Below are positions 47,201-54,939 of a stretch of 64,000 nucleotides of DNA, one piece after another. This DNA is from Nodosilinea sp. WJT8-NPBG4 (lineage in GTDB: Bacteria > Cyanobacteriota > Cyanobacteriia > Phormidesmidales > Phormidesmidaceae), in contig JAHHHQ010000028.1 of assembly GCA_019359285.1 (NCBI GenBank), positions 62,001 through 126,000 of the forward strand, in the 5' to 3' direction. Position 1 is the first letter of the stretch, and each line of letters opens with the position of its first letter. Below the pieces are notes generated by a model. It searched no databases. It saw only the letters and a program-made list of their open reading frames with translations, and was not told the origin of the DNA. A program made the position numbers and the translations under genes.

Positions 47201-47760
47201 TGCCACAAATCCCAATCTTCACAGGTGAGCATAGATGGGTCAAAACCACCAATTTCAGTAAAGATGGATCGCCGTACTATGCAAGAATGCATAGCTAATG
47301 GACAGTGACTAGCAAAATCAGCGAACAAATCAGGTGATTGGGAAGGGTGCTTTTCGCCCACATAATTGCCACAGGGTGTCACTCGCACCCAACCACAATG
47401 AACGAGATCAAGGGTTGGATCATCAACTATCTTCTCCAACATCCGCTCTAGGTACTGGGGGGCAATCCAGTCATCAGCATCCAGGAATAAAAGCCAATCA
47501 GCTCGAGCTATATTAGCCCCGGTGTTGCGAGCAGCACTTACCCCTTTATTTTCTTGTTTAATAACCTGTAAACGGCTGTCTTCTATACCGAGTCTTTTGG
47601 CCACTTCAAAAGTGCCATCCTGAGAACCGTCATCTACGACAATAGCTTCCCAACTCCCGATGGTTTGCCATTGTAATGACTCAACAGTTTTGGCCAAGGT
47701 ATTAGCAGCATTGTAAGCAGGAATAATAACGGAGATCAAGGGAGTAATAGGCTTATTCAT
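44248..47760 (-). CDS. Glycosyltransferase - unknown domain - methyltransferase - polysaccharide deacetylase fusion
   Basis: 1170 residues. Module 1 (about 8-230) is a GT2 glycosyltransferase with SVIIPAYNAANTLAKTV, DDGSQDG, DxD in FLDADDW near 92, and CEDWDLWQRL. Module 2 (about 235-625) is an unrecognised domain shared with the neighbouring broken paralogue. Module 3 (about 690-890) is a NodS-like SAM methyltransferase (NALELACAEGHFTAQLAP near 729). Module 4 (about 935-1165) is a NodB-like deacetylase: LMYHRV, the metal Asp pair in TFDDGY near 1003, and HSATH near 1068. No signal peptide or membrane helix is seen, so it should act in the cytoplasm on a glycan before export by the adjacent Wzm/Wzt. 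Probable roles are sugar addition, then deacetylation and methylation of an amino sugar; the substrate is unknown. Confidence 0.92.
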   Translation of the reverse strand: MNKPITPLISVIIPAYNAANTLAKTVESLQWQTIGSWEAIVVDDGSQDGTFEVAKRLGIEDSRLQVIKQENKGVSAARNTGANIARADWLLFLDADDWIAPQYLERMLEKIVDDPTLDLVHCGWVRVTPCGNYVGEKHPSQSPDLFADFASHCPLAMHSCIVRRSIFTEIGGFDPSMLTCEDWDLWQRLARCGKRFGGVPEVMAFYRMRPKSLSGNGKQFFVNGLQVFNRAYVPDPRVSNPNPAYANGLVVHDLKTRRFQWAIWPAGLVLGAGQDVTHLLNLLDGPAPGLDAWWVAKNLFESVLLPKACPPQESLPVWLELSEPIKQFLVDLELASQVSQLAHRSNLILERMILQHIQATELIQMGYHYSVPIEITEPIADIISPAGINRLCSPLTLTGKPLGMVDLPICEGWVSQHVLRDRIASQYAWPILGDFLTASVYRHHSDMTEEQARGEYHDRHGWETFLQQLWDRPDWSEEDFYNVKRREPNASTVKVTENRITLEISKPLPHLKGVGRGVTALVTVAGIPLGEIIVTGKLGRISAAVLRVTILLETGMELCRVVVRETLIGQSWMDGTPLRQRLVQAAQRQAPFLSWVTQELSNPSQVLVLGRRPTPIGSSGSRWATLPTAASETLMTMAKVTQEPIAQIPEAQQPVIRVVYAPNAIAPAGVGTSDALNPSSVLAIKKQTTFNNRDHFETLFASQPDPWKYTTDYEQTKYEQTLQLLPDKPLKNALELACAEGHFTAQLAPKVQSLLATDISEIAVERAARRCALFPHVRFQQLDMAADPLPSALDLIVCSEVLYYIGGWKALNRFAHKVASALTSGGYFLTAHAHLVVDEPERPGYDWDHPFGAKGISDTFSKVSSLHLVQELRTPLYRIQLFQKQTGSRFFNLSWSQPPAPIILEQPQPTPPPSRVAETVLWNGGIPNRQPNIPVTTDRLPILMYHRVAPEGDATMGQWRLTPEAFAEQLRYLRDAGYYSVTLEVWQQAIADRQPLPGRAIVLTFDDGYLDFFTYAFPLLQEYGFSATVFLVAERVGQTNAWDAQYSELVPLMDWEHIRQLQVQGVEFGSHSATHRPLTSLSLTEIVEEGARSRTILTQKLGCPVRTIAYPYGDADPAVTFLMGACGYTAGVTCHTAISQLSDDPLALPRVEIFGTDSLQSFITKLNSGQ

Positions 47761-47797
47761 AGAGTAATATCTTCAATAGGTTTATAAATTAGACTAA

Positions 47798-49024
47798 TTA
47801 ACGGACCATTCGCCATCGTCCAGGCGGGTTCATAGTTCCTTGAGTATTGACGCTACAAGTGATTAATAGCGGATAAGCTTCCCAGTGATAGTCATAGGCA
47901 TATTCCCAATGTTCTTTAAACAAACCAATATTGACAAAATACTTTCCCTGAACCAAATCTAGTCGGTCTAATTCCAGAACAATAGTGCCAGAGCCATTAA
48001 GTTTTTCGATAGCAAACTCCATAGCACTAGTGTTGGTATCTAGACAATTCTGGCCATCTCCATAGCGAGTAATGCTGACATTGATTACTGGGGCAAGAAT
48101 AGGCTGAGAAGCAAAGTAGTCAATTTCAATATGCAGTGGATCTCCAGAAGAAATCTTATCCCCGGACTGCAAGCGTACAGCTTGAATTTCTGCCTCTAGG
48201 GAGCCAAAGCGGTTTTGATTAGTCTCCAATAAAATACCAGAAGAGGCCTTCACTGGGGGACAATTGGGTGTACGACGTTCAGTTTCAGCATGCATTTCTA
48301 CCTGATATTGACCCAATACCACCTCTGGCTCTCCTTGCGCAACAATTTGACCGTGCCGCAGCCAAATTGCTCGATCACAGAGTTCTTTAATCTGCTCAGG
48401 ACTATGGGAGATCAAGACGATCGCACACCCCTGCTTTTTTAATTCAGTAATACGGCGTAAGCACTTCGCCTGAAAAGCCAGATCCCCTACAGACAGAAAC
48501 TCATCTACTAACATCACATCTGGATGACTATGAACAGCAATGGCAAAGGCCAAACGCATTTGCATGCCAGTACTATACGTTCTAATAGGATTATCAATAT
48601 AGTCAGCCAGTTCGGCAAATTCCACAATCTCATCAAACTGATTCAAAACTGCCTGTCGAGATAGACCGCATACAATAGCGGAAACAAAAGTATTTTCTCG
48701 ACCAGTTAAGTCTCCATGAAAGCTAGAACCTAAATCTAACAAGGCACCTATCCGCCCATTAATACAAATACTACCCTGATCGGGTCTTCCAACTCCTCCA
48801 AGTAACCGCAAGAGGGTAGACTTTCCAGCACCGTTATGCCCAACGATACCGACCATCTCGCCCGAAAAGATGTCAAATGAAATATCTTTCAACGCATAAT
48901 AATACTGTCTCTTACGTAAATCTCTGAATCCTCCTAAAGCTGCCTCCATAAGAGTTGTCGGTTTTTTGAAGGAGCTTTTAGCAAACCTTTTACTTAGATT
49001 CTTAACTCGTATTGCAGGAAGCAT
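47798..49024 (-). CDS. wzt: Wzt-like ABC transporter ATPase with C-terminal glycan-binding-type domain
   Basis: 408 residues. ATPase domain (1-245): Walker A GHNGAGKST near 65, signature YSTGMQMRLAFA near 148, Walker B VMLVDEFLSVGD near 172, H-loop ISHS. This order with GALLDLGSSFHGDLTGREN is typical of polysaccharide and teichoic-acid exporters (KpsT/TagH/Wzt). Residues about 260-408 form a beta-rich Wzt C-terminal domain that in O-antigen systems reads the chain-end modification. This fits with a tailoring enzyme encoded just downstream. The permease is encoded upstream, beyond a glycosyltransferase gene. Confidence 0.93.
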   Translation of the reverse strand: MLPAIRVKNLSKRFAKSSFKKPTTLMEAALGGFRDLRKRQYYYALKDISFDIFSGEMVGIVGHNGAGKSTLLRLLGGVGRPDQGSICINGRIGALLDLGSSFHGDLTGRENTFVSAIVCGLSRQAVLNQFDEIVEFAELADYIDNPIRTYSTGMQMRLAFAIAVHSHPDVMLVDEFLSVGDLAFQAKCLRRITELKKQGCAIVLISHSPEQIKELCDRAIWLRHGQIVAQGEPEVVLGQYQVEMHAETERRTPNCPPVKASSGILLETNQNRFGSLEAEIQAVRLQSGDKISSGDPLHIEIDYFASQPILAPVINVSITRYGDGQNCLDTNTSAMEFAIEKLNGSGTIVLELDRLDLVQGKYFVNIGLFKEHWEYAYDYHWEAYPLLITCSVNTQGTMNPPGRWRMVR

Positions 49025-49101
49025 AAGCGCTGTATAAACATGAAATAATATAAGCTACAAGAGATATCACATTCTTTCACTATCAAAAGCGATGAAAATC
49101 C

Positions 49102-50160
49102 TTATCCCCACTTCAAGCAATGTATTTTAGAGTAGATATCAGCCATCTTATTAGCCACAATGTTATACTCATAATTCAAGGCTTTACTACGGCTGTTTTC
49201 AGCCATCTTCCTACATCTTTCATGATCATCTAGCAAAAGTAATATGCTATCCGCTAGCGCGTCAGAAGTCTTAGGCGGAACCAGAAGCCCATTGGCTTCA
49301 TCAACGTATTCTGGAGTTCCGCCAATATTAGTGGTTATTATTGGTAATCCACAAGCCATTGATTCCAAAATTGCATTATTAGCTGTAGCTTCTTGAAATG
49401 AGAAAACAGCAACTTGAGAGGTTTGATAAGCTTTTAGAAGTTCCTCATCAGTAATTCGATCAAGGAATAAGATTCGCTCATCATCTATATTCCCAAAATA
49501 GAATTTCTTATTGCTTCTCGCTCCGACAGCAACAAAATTTACATCTGGTTTGCTCTCCCATACCTGCTTAATTGCTTCTCCCAACGTATCAAAATCTCTT
49601 AAGTGAGAGCCTACAGTAATGCATACAGGGTTTAGAGGATAGTCACAAGGCGGCGAAAAGAAATCCGTATTTATTCCATGAGGAACTACAAATATTTTCT
49701 CCTTAGGAAAAACAGTTTCAAAGTAATATCTCTGTGATTCTGAGACCAAAATTACGGCATCTAAGTGTTGTGCAAATTTCTCGACAATACGATGCTTTTT
49801 TAAGTCCGGAGAGGGTTGATGGAAGGTGGCAATTAGTAAGTTATTGGTTAGTCGAGTCAAGTAGTTTAGTAGTAACAGATCAGAGTCTCCATAAAGAATA
49901 TGGTAAATCGATTTTTGGTTCGAGCACATATGCTTAAGGGAAGCCAGCTCTGTCAAAAATGCTCCTGGAGAATACCAGGCGTGGCCAGCAAGAAAATTTA
50001 CAGCTAGGGTGATATTCCAGCCTATTGGGCCCTTCATCCAGCGAAACTGAACTGGAGATTCTAAGTTTTTTCCGGTATATTGACAAAACCCTTCATAACC
50101 AGAATAACTGGCATGATGAGCATATCTAAGACCTATATAAAAGACATTTTTTTTTGACAT
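49102..50160 (-). CDS. GT4-like (GT-B fold) glycosyltransferase
   Basis: 352 residues. The C-terminal Rossmann domain has VFSFQEATANNAILESMACGLPIITTN near 255, the EX7E-type sugar-nucleotide site of GT4 enzymes, followed by GGTPEYVDEANGLLVPP. The N-terminal half is poorly conserved, with ILVSESQRYYFETVF and VPHGINTDFFSP near 155 as the domain link. It transfers a sugar to a growing glycan from a nucleotide sugar in the cytoplasm. It lies between the Wzt and Wzm genes, which places it inside the export operon. Base composition is visibly AT-richer than in the left half of the window. Confidence 0.9.
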   Translation of the reverse strand: MSKKNVFYIGLRYAHHASYSGYEGFCQYTGKNLESPVQFRWMKGPIGWNITLAVNFLAGHAWYSPGAFLTELASLKHMCSNQKSIYHILYGDSDLLLLNYLTRLTNNLLIATFHQPSPDLKKHRIVEKFAQHLDAVILVSESQRYYFETVFPKEKIFVVPHGINTDFFSPPCDYPLNPVCITVGSHLRDFDTLGEAIKQVWESKPDVNFVAVGARSNKKFYFGNIDDERILFLDRITDEELLKAYQTSQVAVFSFQEATANNAILESMACGLPIITTNIGGTPEYVDEANGLLVPPKTSDALADSILLLLDDHERCRKMAENSRSKALNYEYNIVANKMADIYSKIHCLKWG

Positions 50161-50267
50161 GAAAATCCATTTCTAAGTTCGGTATCTAAAAAGTTATTCT
50201 CTAAATCCCAATGGGTCGCTGAGAAAAATTCATAGAAATACAGATCAAAAGTTTTCTTTAAGCTCGA

Positions 50268-51080
50268 TCAAAGTTCTTCGACAAAGCTATAGCTTTTTTC
50301 CTTAAATAGCCTATAGCCAATAGGCAGAAATAAACCAATCATCAAAGTAACAATCATGAGGTTTAGTAGGTTAGGAGACTCTCCATACATCAGGATATTT
50401 CTATATGAACTCACAAGATGAACCAGGGGGTTTAGATAGTATAGAGATTTATAACCTAGCGGAATACTTTCAACCTCATAAAAAATAGGAGTTAGGTAAA
50501 ACAAAAGCTGTAGAACGACTCCAAGAGTGTGCTGTGTATCTCGAAACTTAACATTCAGTGATGCCAAAAAATAGGCTAAGGTTATAATCAACAAAAACTG
50601 AATAAGCTGTAAAGCAGGCACCCACAGCAAGTGAATACTGAAAATAGCTCCATCAAATATTAGAAATAATAAGAGAATAGGTAGTGCCAGCGTGAAATGG
50701 ATAAGCCCAGTTGTCACAATGACCACCGGGAGAATGGCAACTGGAAATCCAGGCTGTCTAATTAGAGAAATGTTGGCAATGATTACTCCTGTAGCCTGAA
50801 AAAGGCTGTTCTGGAACCAAGTCCATACCAATAAGCCTGTGAAGACAAATGAAGAATACTGAGGTACATCTACAGGTAAAACAACTTGAAAGATAAAGAT
50901 GAAAACAGCTAATTGTAAAAGAGGATTGATTAAAGTCCAGGCAATACCTAAAAAAGAGCGCTTGTAGAGAAGTTTAATTTCTCTATCAACTAAGCATTTT
51001 AGCAAGTCCTGGTAGTACTTCAAAGGTTTTTGGTATGAACTGAAAGTACTGCGGCGACGAAATCGAATGAATGCCATCAA
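50268..51080 (-). CDS. wzm: Wzm-like ABC-2 polysaccharide exporter permease
   Basis: 270 residues with about six membrane helices. An N-terminal amphipathic stretch (KPLKYYQDLLKCLVDREIKLLYKRSFLGIAWTL, here cited by residues 18-51) is the hallmark of ABC-2 permeases for polysaccharide export. PxFYEVESIP in the last periplasmic loop and NPLVHLVSSYRNILMYG near 220 fit the same family. It pairs with the Wzt-like ATPase encoded at 47798, one gene away, to move a lipid-linked glycan across the inner membrane. Confidence 0.92.
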   Translation of the reverse strand: MMAFIRFRRRSTFSSYQKPLKYYQDLLKCLVDREIKLLYKRSFLGIAWTLINPLLQLAVFIFIFQVVLPVDVPQYSSFVFTGLLVWTWFQNSLFQATGVIIANISLIRQPGFPVAILPVVIVTTGLIHFTLALPILLLFLIFDGAIFSIHLLWVPALQLIQFLLIITLAYFLASLNVKFRDTQHTLGVVLQLLFYLTPIFYEVESIPLGYKSLYYLNPLVHLVSSYRNILMYGESPNLLNLMIVTLMIGLFLPIGYRLFKEKSYSFVEEL

Positions 51081-51128
51081 GGTAAAAGTTGTGTTGATAC
51101 AGAAATATCTCGTCTCAAGTCAAACTTA

Positions 51129-53801
51129 TTAAGGTTTTGTCTTTAATTGAGATTTTTGAGAAGCATTAAACTCACCACACATATCCAGTTTTTTTCTTTC
51201 AATTAACCCAGTAAATAAATATAAAAAAAACTCAATTATGCCAATCAAGTGATTATAAATTTCTAAAAATATAAGTATCACGGGATATTGTGTCCGGCGC
51301 AGAATAGAGTCTTTCATTTTCATTATCTTTGACTTTGGTAGCCCAACAAACAATTCTGCTAAACTCCGCCAGTCTTTCTCAATAACAAATAGAGCGAGGT
51401 GATAGATAGAATACTGTCTAGAGCGTTGGCTCACTAGATGGTTTAAGGATTTTGCGTTGAATAATGTCTGAGCCTGAGCATAGCAGCTGGAGACATGTTG
51501 GATATGAAAGCCTTGTCTAATTAGTTTATAAAAGAAAAATCCATCTTCGGCTAGACCTTGAGCGCGGCTAACTACAGGTAGAGGATTTACTAGCCCAGAG
51601 CTCCTTAGAGCATCCATTCTAAAGGCCGCGTTGTCGGTACCTCCTATCCACCATACTGGTGAAGGCTTAAACCAGTACTTTTCAAGCCAGTCAGCATCAA
51701 GCACGCAGGGGGCAAAACCTAGATGAATTTTGTCATACCGGCTCAATTCCTGATATACCTGATCTCTATCTTCTAAAGTACAAGGTAATATGTTGCCTAC
51801 TACTCCACCGATAGAAGATCTGGCAAATGGAGCTGCTATTTCTTCTAGCCAATGCTGAGGCAGGCTTGCGATATTGCTACCCACCGTAATTAGAACGTCT
51901 CCAACTGCATTTTTCAGCCCTTTTTGCAAGAAGCTCTCATTTCCACATATATTTTCTATAACCAGATTAGGGAAATTACGAGGAAGCTCACTCAATTGAA
52001 TTAATACTGATTCACGCTTGATAATAATAACTTGATCAACAAAATTAACTTTTGAAATCTGATTACTGACTTCGCTTAAGAGCAAAGTTAGATAGTTATC
52101 TTCTGTATCAATTTTAATTAGAATAGAAAATCGGAGGTCGCCAGGGAATGGTTCCTCCAGAATGCCAACCGCTTTGAAGTTGAGAGACAAAGCATGATCA
52201 TTTTTAGCTACTGCTTGGAGTAGAGATTCGCTCTTTGCGTTATGAATGGATGCGGGTTCTTCCTCTAAAAAACCGCAATATAGGCGATCAAAGATAAGCC
52301 GTCTTAGCCGGCTAGCATGAATAGATTGAAAGTTATTTTCTACAACCAGGTCACTGATTAAATGCCGATTTTTCTGAACATATATGTGTGTTTTAGAATA
52401 GTTTGAAGCATGAGATAAAGTATAAAAATCCTGGTCGAGATCAATGATTTCGACTAGGGTATCTGCCGTTACTCCAGAAGAGTTTTCAGGAGCAAGAGCG
52501 ATTTCCAATTCACTATCGTTAGACGGCATTACAGTGGTCTGGTGACCAAAATCTTTTTCAATTTCCTTGACTCTCTCTAAAGCTAGTTTATAATTCCTAA
52601 AGCCCCCAATACATCCTTTGATTTCAGCTAAAATAAGATCCCGAGGGTATTGACCAGGACGTATTAAGGAAGTCAAAAGTCGGCGAAGATGCCAAGAAAC
52701 CATCCAAACTATGCCAAGCTTTAAAAAGGATAATGATTCATCTGGGTACCGCCTAACTCCAGCAAGCATATAGGAGTAGGATCCACCGTTTCCTGCTAAC
52801 TGTGATCGAAGTTTCTCATAGCTTTTTCGATGTCGATGGCGAACCATTGCTTTAGGTTGGTATGCTAAAGCATGGCCTTCTTTAATAACTCTAAAGAACA
52901 TTTCTTGATCGCCACCGCCGTTGGTTGGCGTGCCCACATCTAAAGCTGGATTGAAGAAACCAACATCCTTAAAAACACTGCGTCGATAGGCCATGTTAGC
53001 TCCGGCGCCATAATTGCCTGCGCCTAAATACCACCAAGGTAATTTATCCCCTCGCTTAACATGAAAACGTCGATATTCAAATCCTTTCCCAAATCCTCCC
53101 CCCATTTCAAATAAAACTTGGGCTTTTGCCTCGAGTTCGTAAGGTACAATCAGACCTGTTACAGCCATTACTTCTGCATCTTCAGAAAAGACTCTTACAA
53201 GCTGCTTAACCCAAGCTGGATCAACTAGCACGTCATCATCGGTGTAAGCGATAATTTCACTGCGAGATTCTAAAATTGCCCTATTTCTAGCCCAATCTAA
53301 ACCTGGTCTTGGTTCTGATACATAACGCACCAGAGAACGATAAGTTTCCACAACTTCCTTTATAAGCTCATTCTTTGGAGCATTATCAACAACTAAGATG
53401 TCTAAGTTGGAATAGTCTAATTGACAAAGGGCATCTAAGCACATTTTCAAGTCATCTGGGCGATCACGAGTACACACAGCTACTGTCACAGAGGGCCACT
53501 CGTTTAAATCTTCAACACGAGGAAGGCTAGACAATGTTTTTAAGACTGGATTAGTCAATTCTGAAGCTGATGCTCTACCTTGCTCCAACATGCTCGTAAA
53601 AATTGAGCTTGAATATTGCTCTGCGATTATCTTCCTCAAAGTAGTAGCAGTGCAACGCCGTGAAGAAACGGGCGCTTTTACGTATCCTAAAGGCGTACCA
53701 TACAAACGAATTAACCCCTGTATCGCAGCATAGCCTTCCAAATCATCAAATGTAGGGATAGGCTGACTTAATTCAATTTCTACAACTTTTATGGGATGCA
53801 T
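51129..53801 (-). CDS. Two-domain glycosyltransferase (GT2 plus degenerate GT2)
   Basis: 890 residues. After an N-terminal segment of about 95 residues, the first GT2 domain (about 100-340) has VTVAVCTRDRPDDLKMCLDAL, LVVDNAP, and the acidic YTDDDV near 193, followed by GGGDQEMFFRVIKEG near 290. A second GT2-like domain (about 545-820) keeps the fold-like order and WIGGTDNAAFRMDALR near 705 and LAEDGFFFYKLIRQG, but at the DxD position it reads TVGSN, so donor binding is doubtful. A hydrophobic C-terminus (about 840-870) may contact the membrane. It likely builds part of the glycan exported by Wzm/Wzt. Composition is AT-rich. The Wzm gene follows after 48 bases. Confidence 0.9.
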   Translation of the reverse strand: MHPIKVVEIELSQPIPTFDDLEGYAAIQGLIRLYGTPLGYVKAPVSSRRCTATTLRKIIAEQYSSSIFTSMLEQGRASASELTNPVLKTLSSLPRVEDLNEWPSVTVAVCTRDRPDDLKMCLDALCQLDYSNLDILVVDNAPKNELIKEVVETYRSLVRYVSEPRPGLDWARNRAILESRSEIIAYTDDDVLVDPAWVKQLVRVFSEDAEVMAVTGLIVPYELEAKAQVLFEMGGGFGKGFEYRRFHVKRGDKLPWWYLGAGNYGAGANMAYRRSVFKDVGFFNPALDVGTPTNGGGDQEMFFRVIKEGHALAYQPKAMVRHRHRKSYEKLRSQLAGNGGSYSYMLAGVRRYPDESLSFLKLGIVWMVSWHLRRLLTSLIRPGQYPRDLILAEIKGCIGGFRNYKLALERVKEIEKDFGHQTTVMPSNDSELEIALAPENSSGVTADTLVEIIDLDQDFYTLSHASNYSKTHIYVQKNRHLISDLVVENNFQSIHASRLRRLIFDRLYCGFLEEEPASIHNAKSESLLQAVAKNDHALSLNFKAVGILEEPFPGDLRFSILIKIDTEDNYLTLLLSEVSNQISKVNFVDQVIIIKRESVLIQLSELPRNFPNLVIENICGNESFLQKGLKNAVGDVLITVGSNIASLPQHWLEEIAAPFARSSIGGVVGNILPCTLEDRDQVYQELSRYDKIHLGFAPCVLDADWLEKYWFKPSPVWWIGGTDNAAFRMDALRSSGLVNPLPVVSRAQGLAEDGFFFYKLIRQGFHIQHVSSCYAQAQTLFNAKSLNHLVSQRSRQYSIYHLALFVIEKDWRSLAELFVGLPKSKIMKMKDSILRRTQYPVILIFLEIYNHLIGIIEFFLYLFTGLIERKKLDMCGEFNASQKSQLKTKP

Positions 53802-53818
53802 TTGAAAACCATTCCTTA

Positions 53819-54925
53819 CTAAACTTTAGAAATTACTTGATGTAATGCTTGTCCTAATAAGACTTTCAAAAAAGTTTTTATCTTATTTTTCCTAGGCGTA
53901 TAAACTAAGTTGTTTATTTCTGAGATACCACTCTTCAAATCTCTTCCAAAATCGCTATCTGATTTTAGGGCAGGAATAGACTTTAAAGTGCGTCTAAACA
54001 GAATTGGTTTGATTACTAATAGTATAGTCAGAGGTCTCATTAAAAAAATAGCTGGATAAGCTTTAATTGCCTCTTTAAACCACAAAATCTTAGATGAAAC
54101 ACAATCAGATTGATTGGCTAAGTATAAATAGAAGCTACTGCGCGACAGACTTAGAAGGTAACTAGGGAAATTGGGGTGGCGCCGATTTACTGCATTTAAA
54201 ATATATTGTTGAGATCTAGCCATTTGGTTAAGGTCTTTAGACATAGTGCCAAAAATCTTGCGATACCCAACCAGAAATTCTGGCACTACTTCAAACTCAT
54301 AATGTTCTGCCAACCGCAAGTATAAATCCCAATCTTCACAGCCTTGAGCATTATTTAATTTCAGATTTGAGTCATATCCGCCTATAAAATCAATACATTT
54401 CTTACGAATCATAGTCGCACTAGCATTACCTAAAAAGTAGTGGCATATCAACGTTTTAAGAACGTTGCCAGTAATTTTGGCTGCTTGGAAACCATCCGTT
54501 GGCTTACTATACTCATCAATATCCAATGTCCAAACGTAGATTACACCGGTACTAGGCGAACTAGCCCTAAATTTGAGGATAGCTTTTTCAATGGCATTTG
54601 GGAACCATATATCATCTGCATCAAGGGGAACGATAAACTCTCCACGGGCTTCTTTAATGCCCTGGTTTCGGGCCGCTGCCACTCCTAAATTGGGCTGTTG
54701 AATTAGCTTGATTCGATCGTCTTCCAAAGCCAAATTCCTGACAATGTCGGGGGTGCGATCGAAAGACCCATCATCAATTACCAGTACCTCAATTGAGCTA
54801 TGGGTTTGGTTAAGGACTGAAAGTAGGGTTTGAGCAATGAATTTTTCGGCGTTATAGGCTGGAATGATGACTGAGACTAGAGGCTTATCAGGAATAAACG
54901 CGGTCTGAAGAAATTCATAAGCCAT
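53819..54925 (-). CDS. GT2 glycosyltransferase
   Basis: 368 residues. SVIIPAYNAEKFIAQTLLSVL near residue 18, VIDDGSFDRT near 49, NQGIKEARGEFIVPLDADDIW (DxD near 102) and GCEDWDLYLRLAE near 195 give a full GT2 domain over about 15-230. The remaining 130 residues are helical and basic with weak hydrophobic stretches. It starts 14 bases after the FAD-oxidoreductase stop and ends 17 bases before the two-domain glycosyltransferase, so it is tightly packed in the polysaccharide operon. Confidence 0.93.
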   Translation of the reverse strand: MAYEFLQTAFIPDKPLVSVIIPAYNAEKFIAQTLLSVLNQTHSSIEVLVIDDGSFDRTPDIVRNLALEDDRIKLIQQPNLGVAAARNQGIKEARGEFIVPLDADDIWFPNAIEKAILKFRASSPSTGVIYVWTLDIDEYSKPTDGFQAAKITGNVLKTLICHYFLGNASATMIRKKCIDFIGGYDSNLKLNNAQGCEDWDLYLRLAEHYEFEVVPEFLVGYRKIFGTMSKDLNQMARSQQYILNAVNRRHPNFPSYLLSLSRSSFYLYLANQSDCVSSKILWFKEAIKAYPAIFLMRPLTILLVIKPILFRRTLKSIPALKSDSDFGRDLKSGISEINNLVYTPRKNKIKTFLKVLLGQALHQVISKV

Positions 54926-54939
54926 CTCGATCTGATCCG

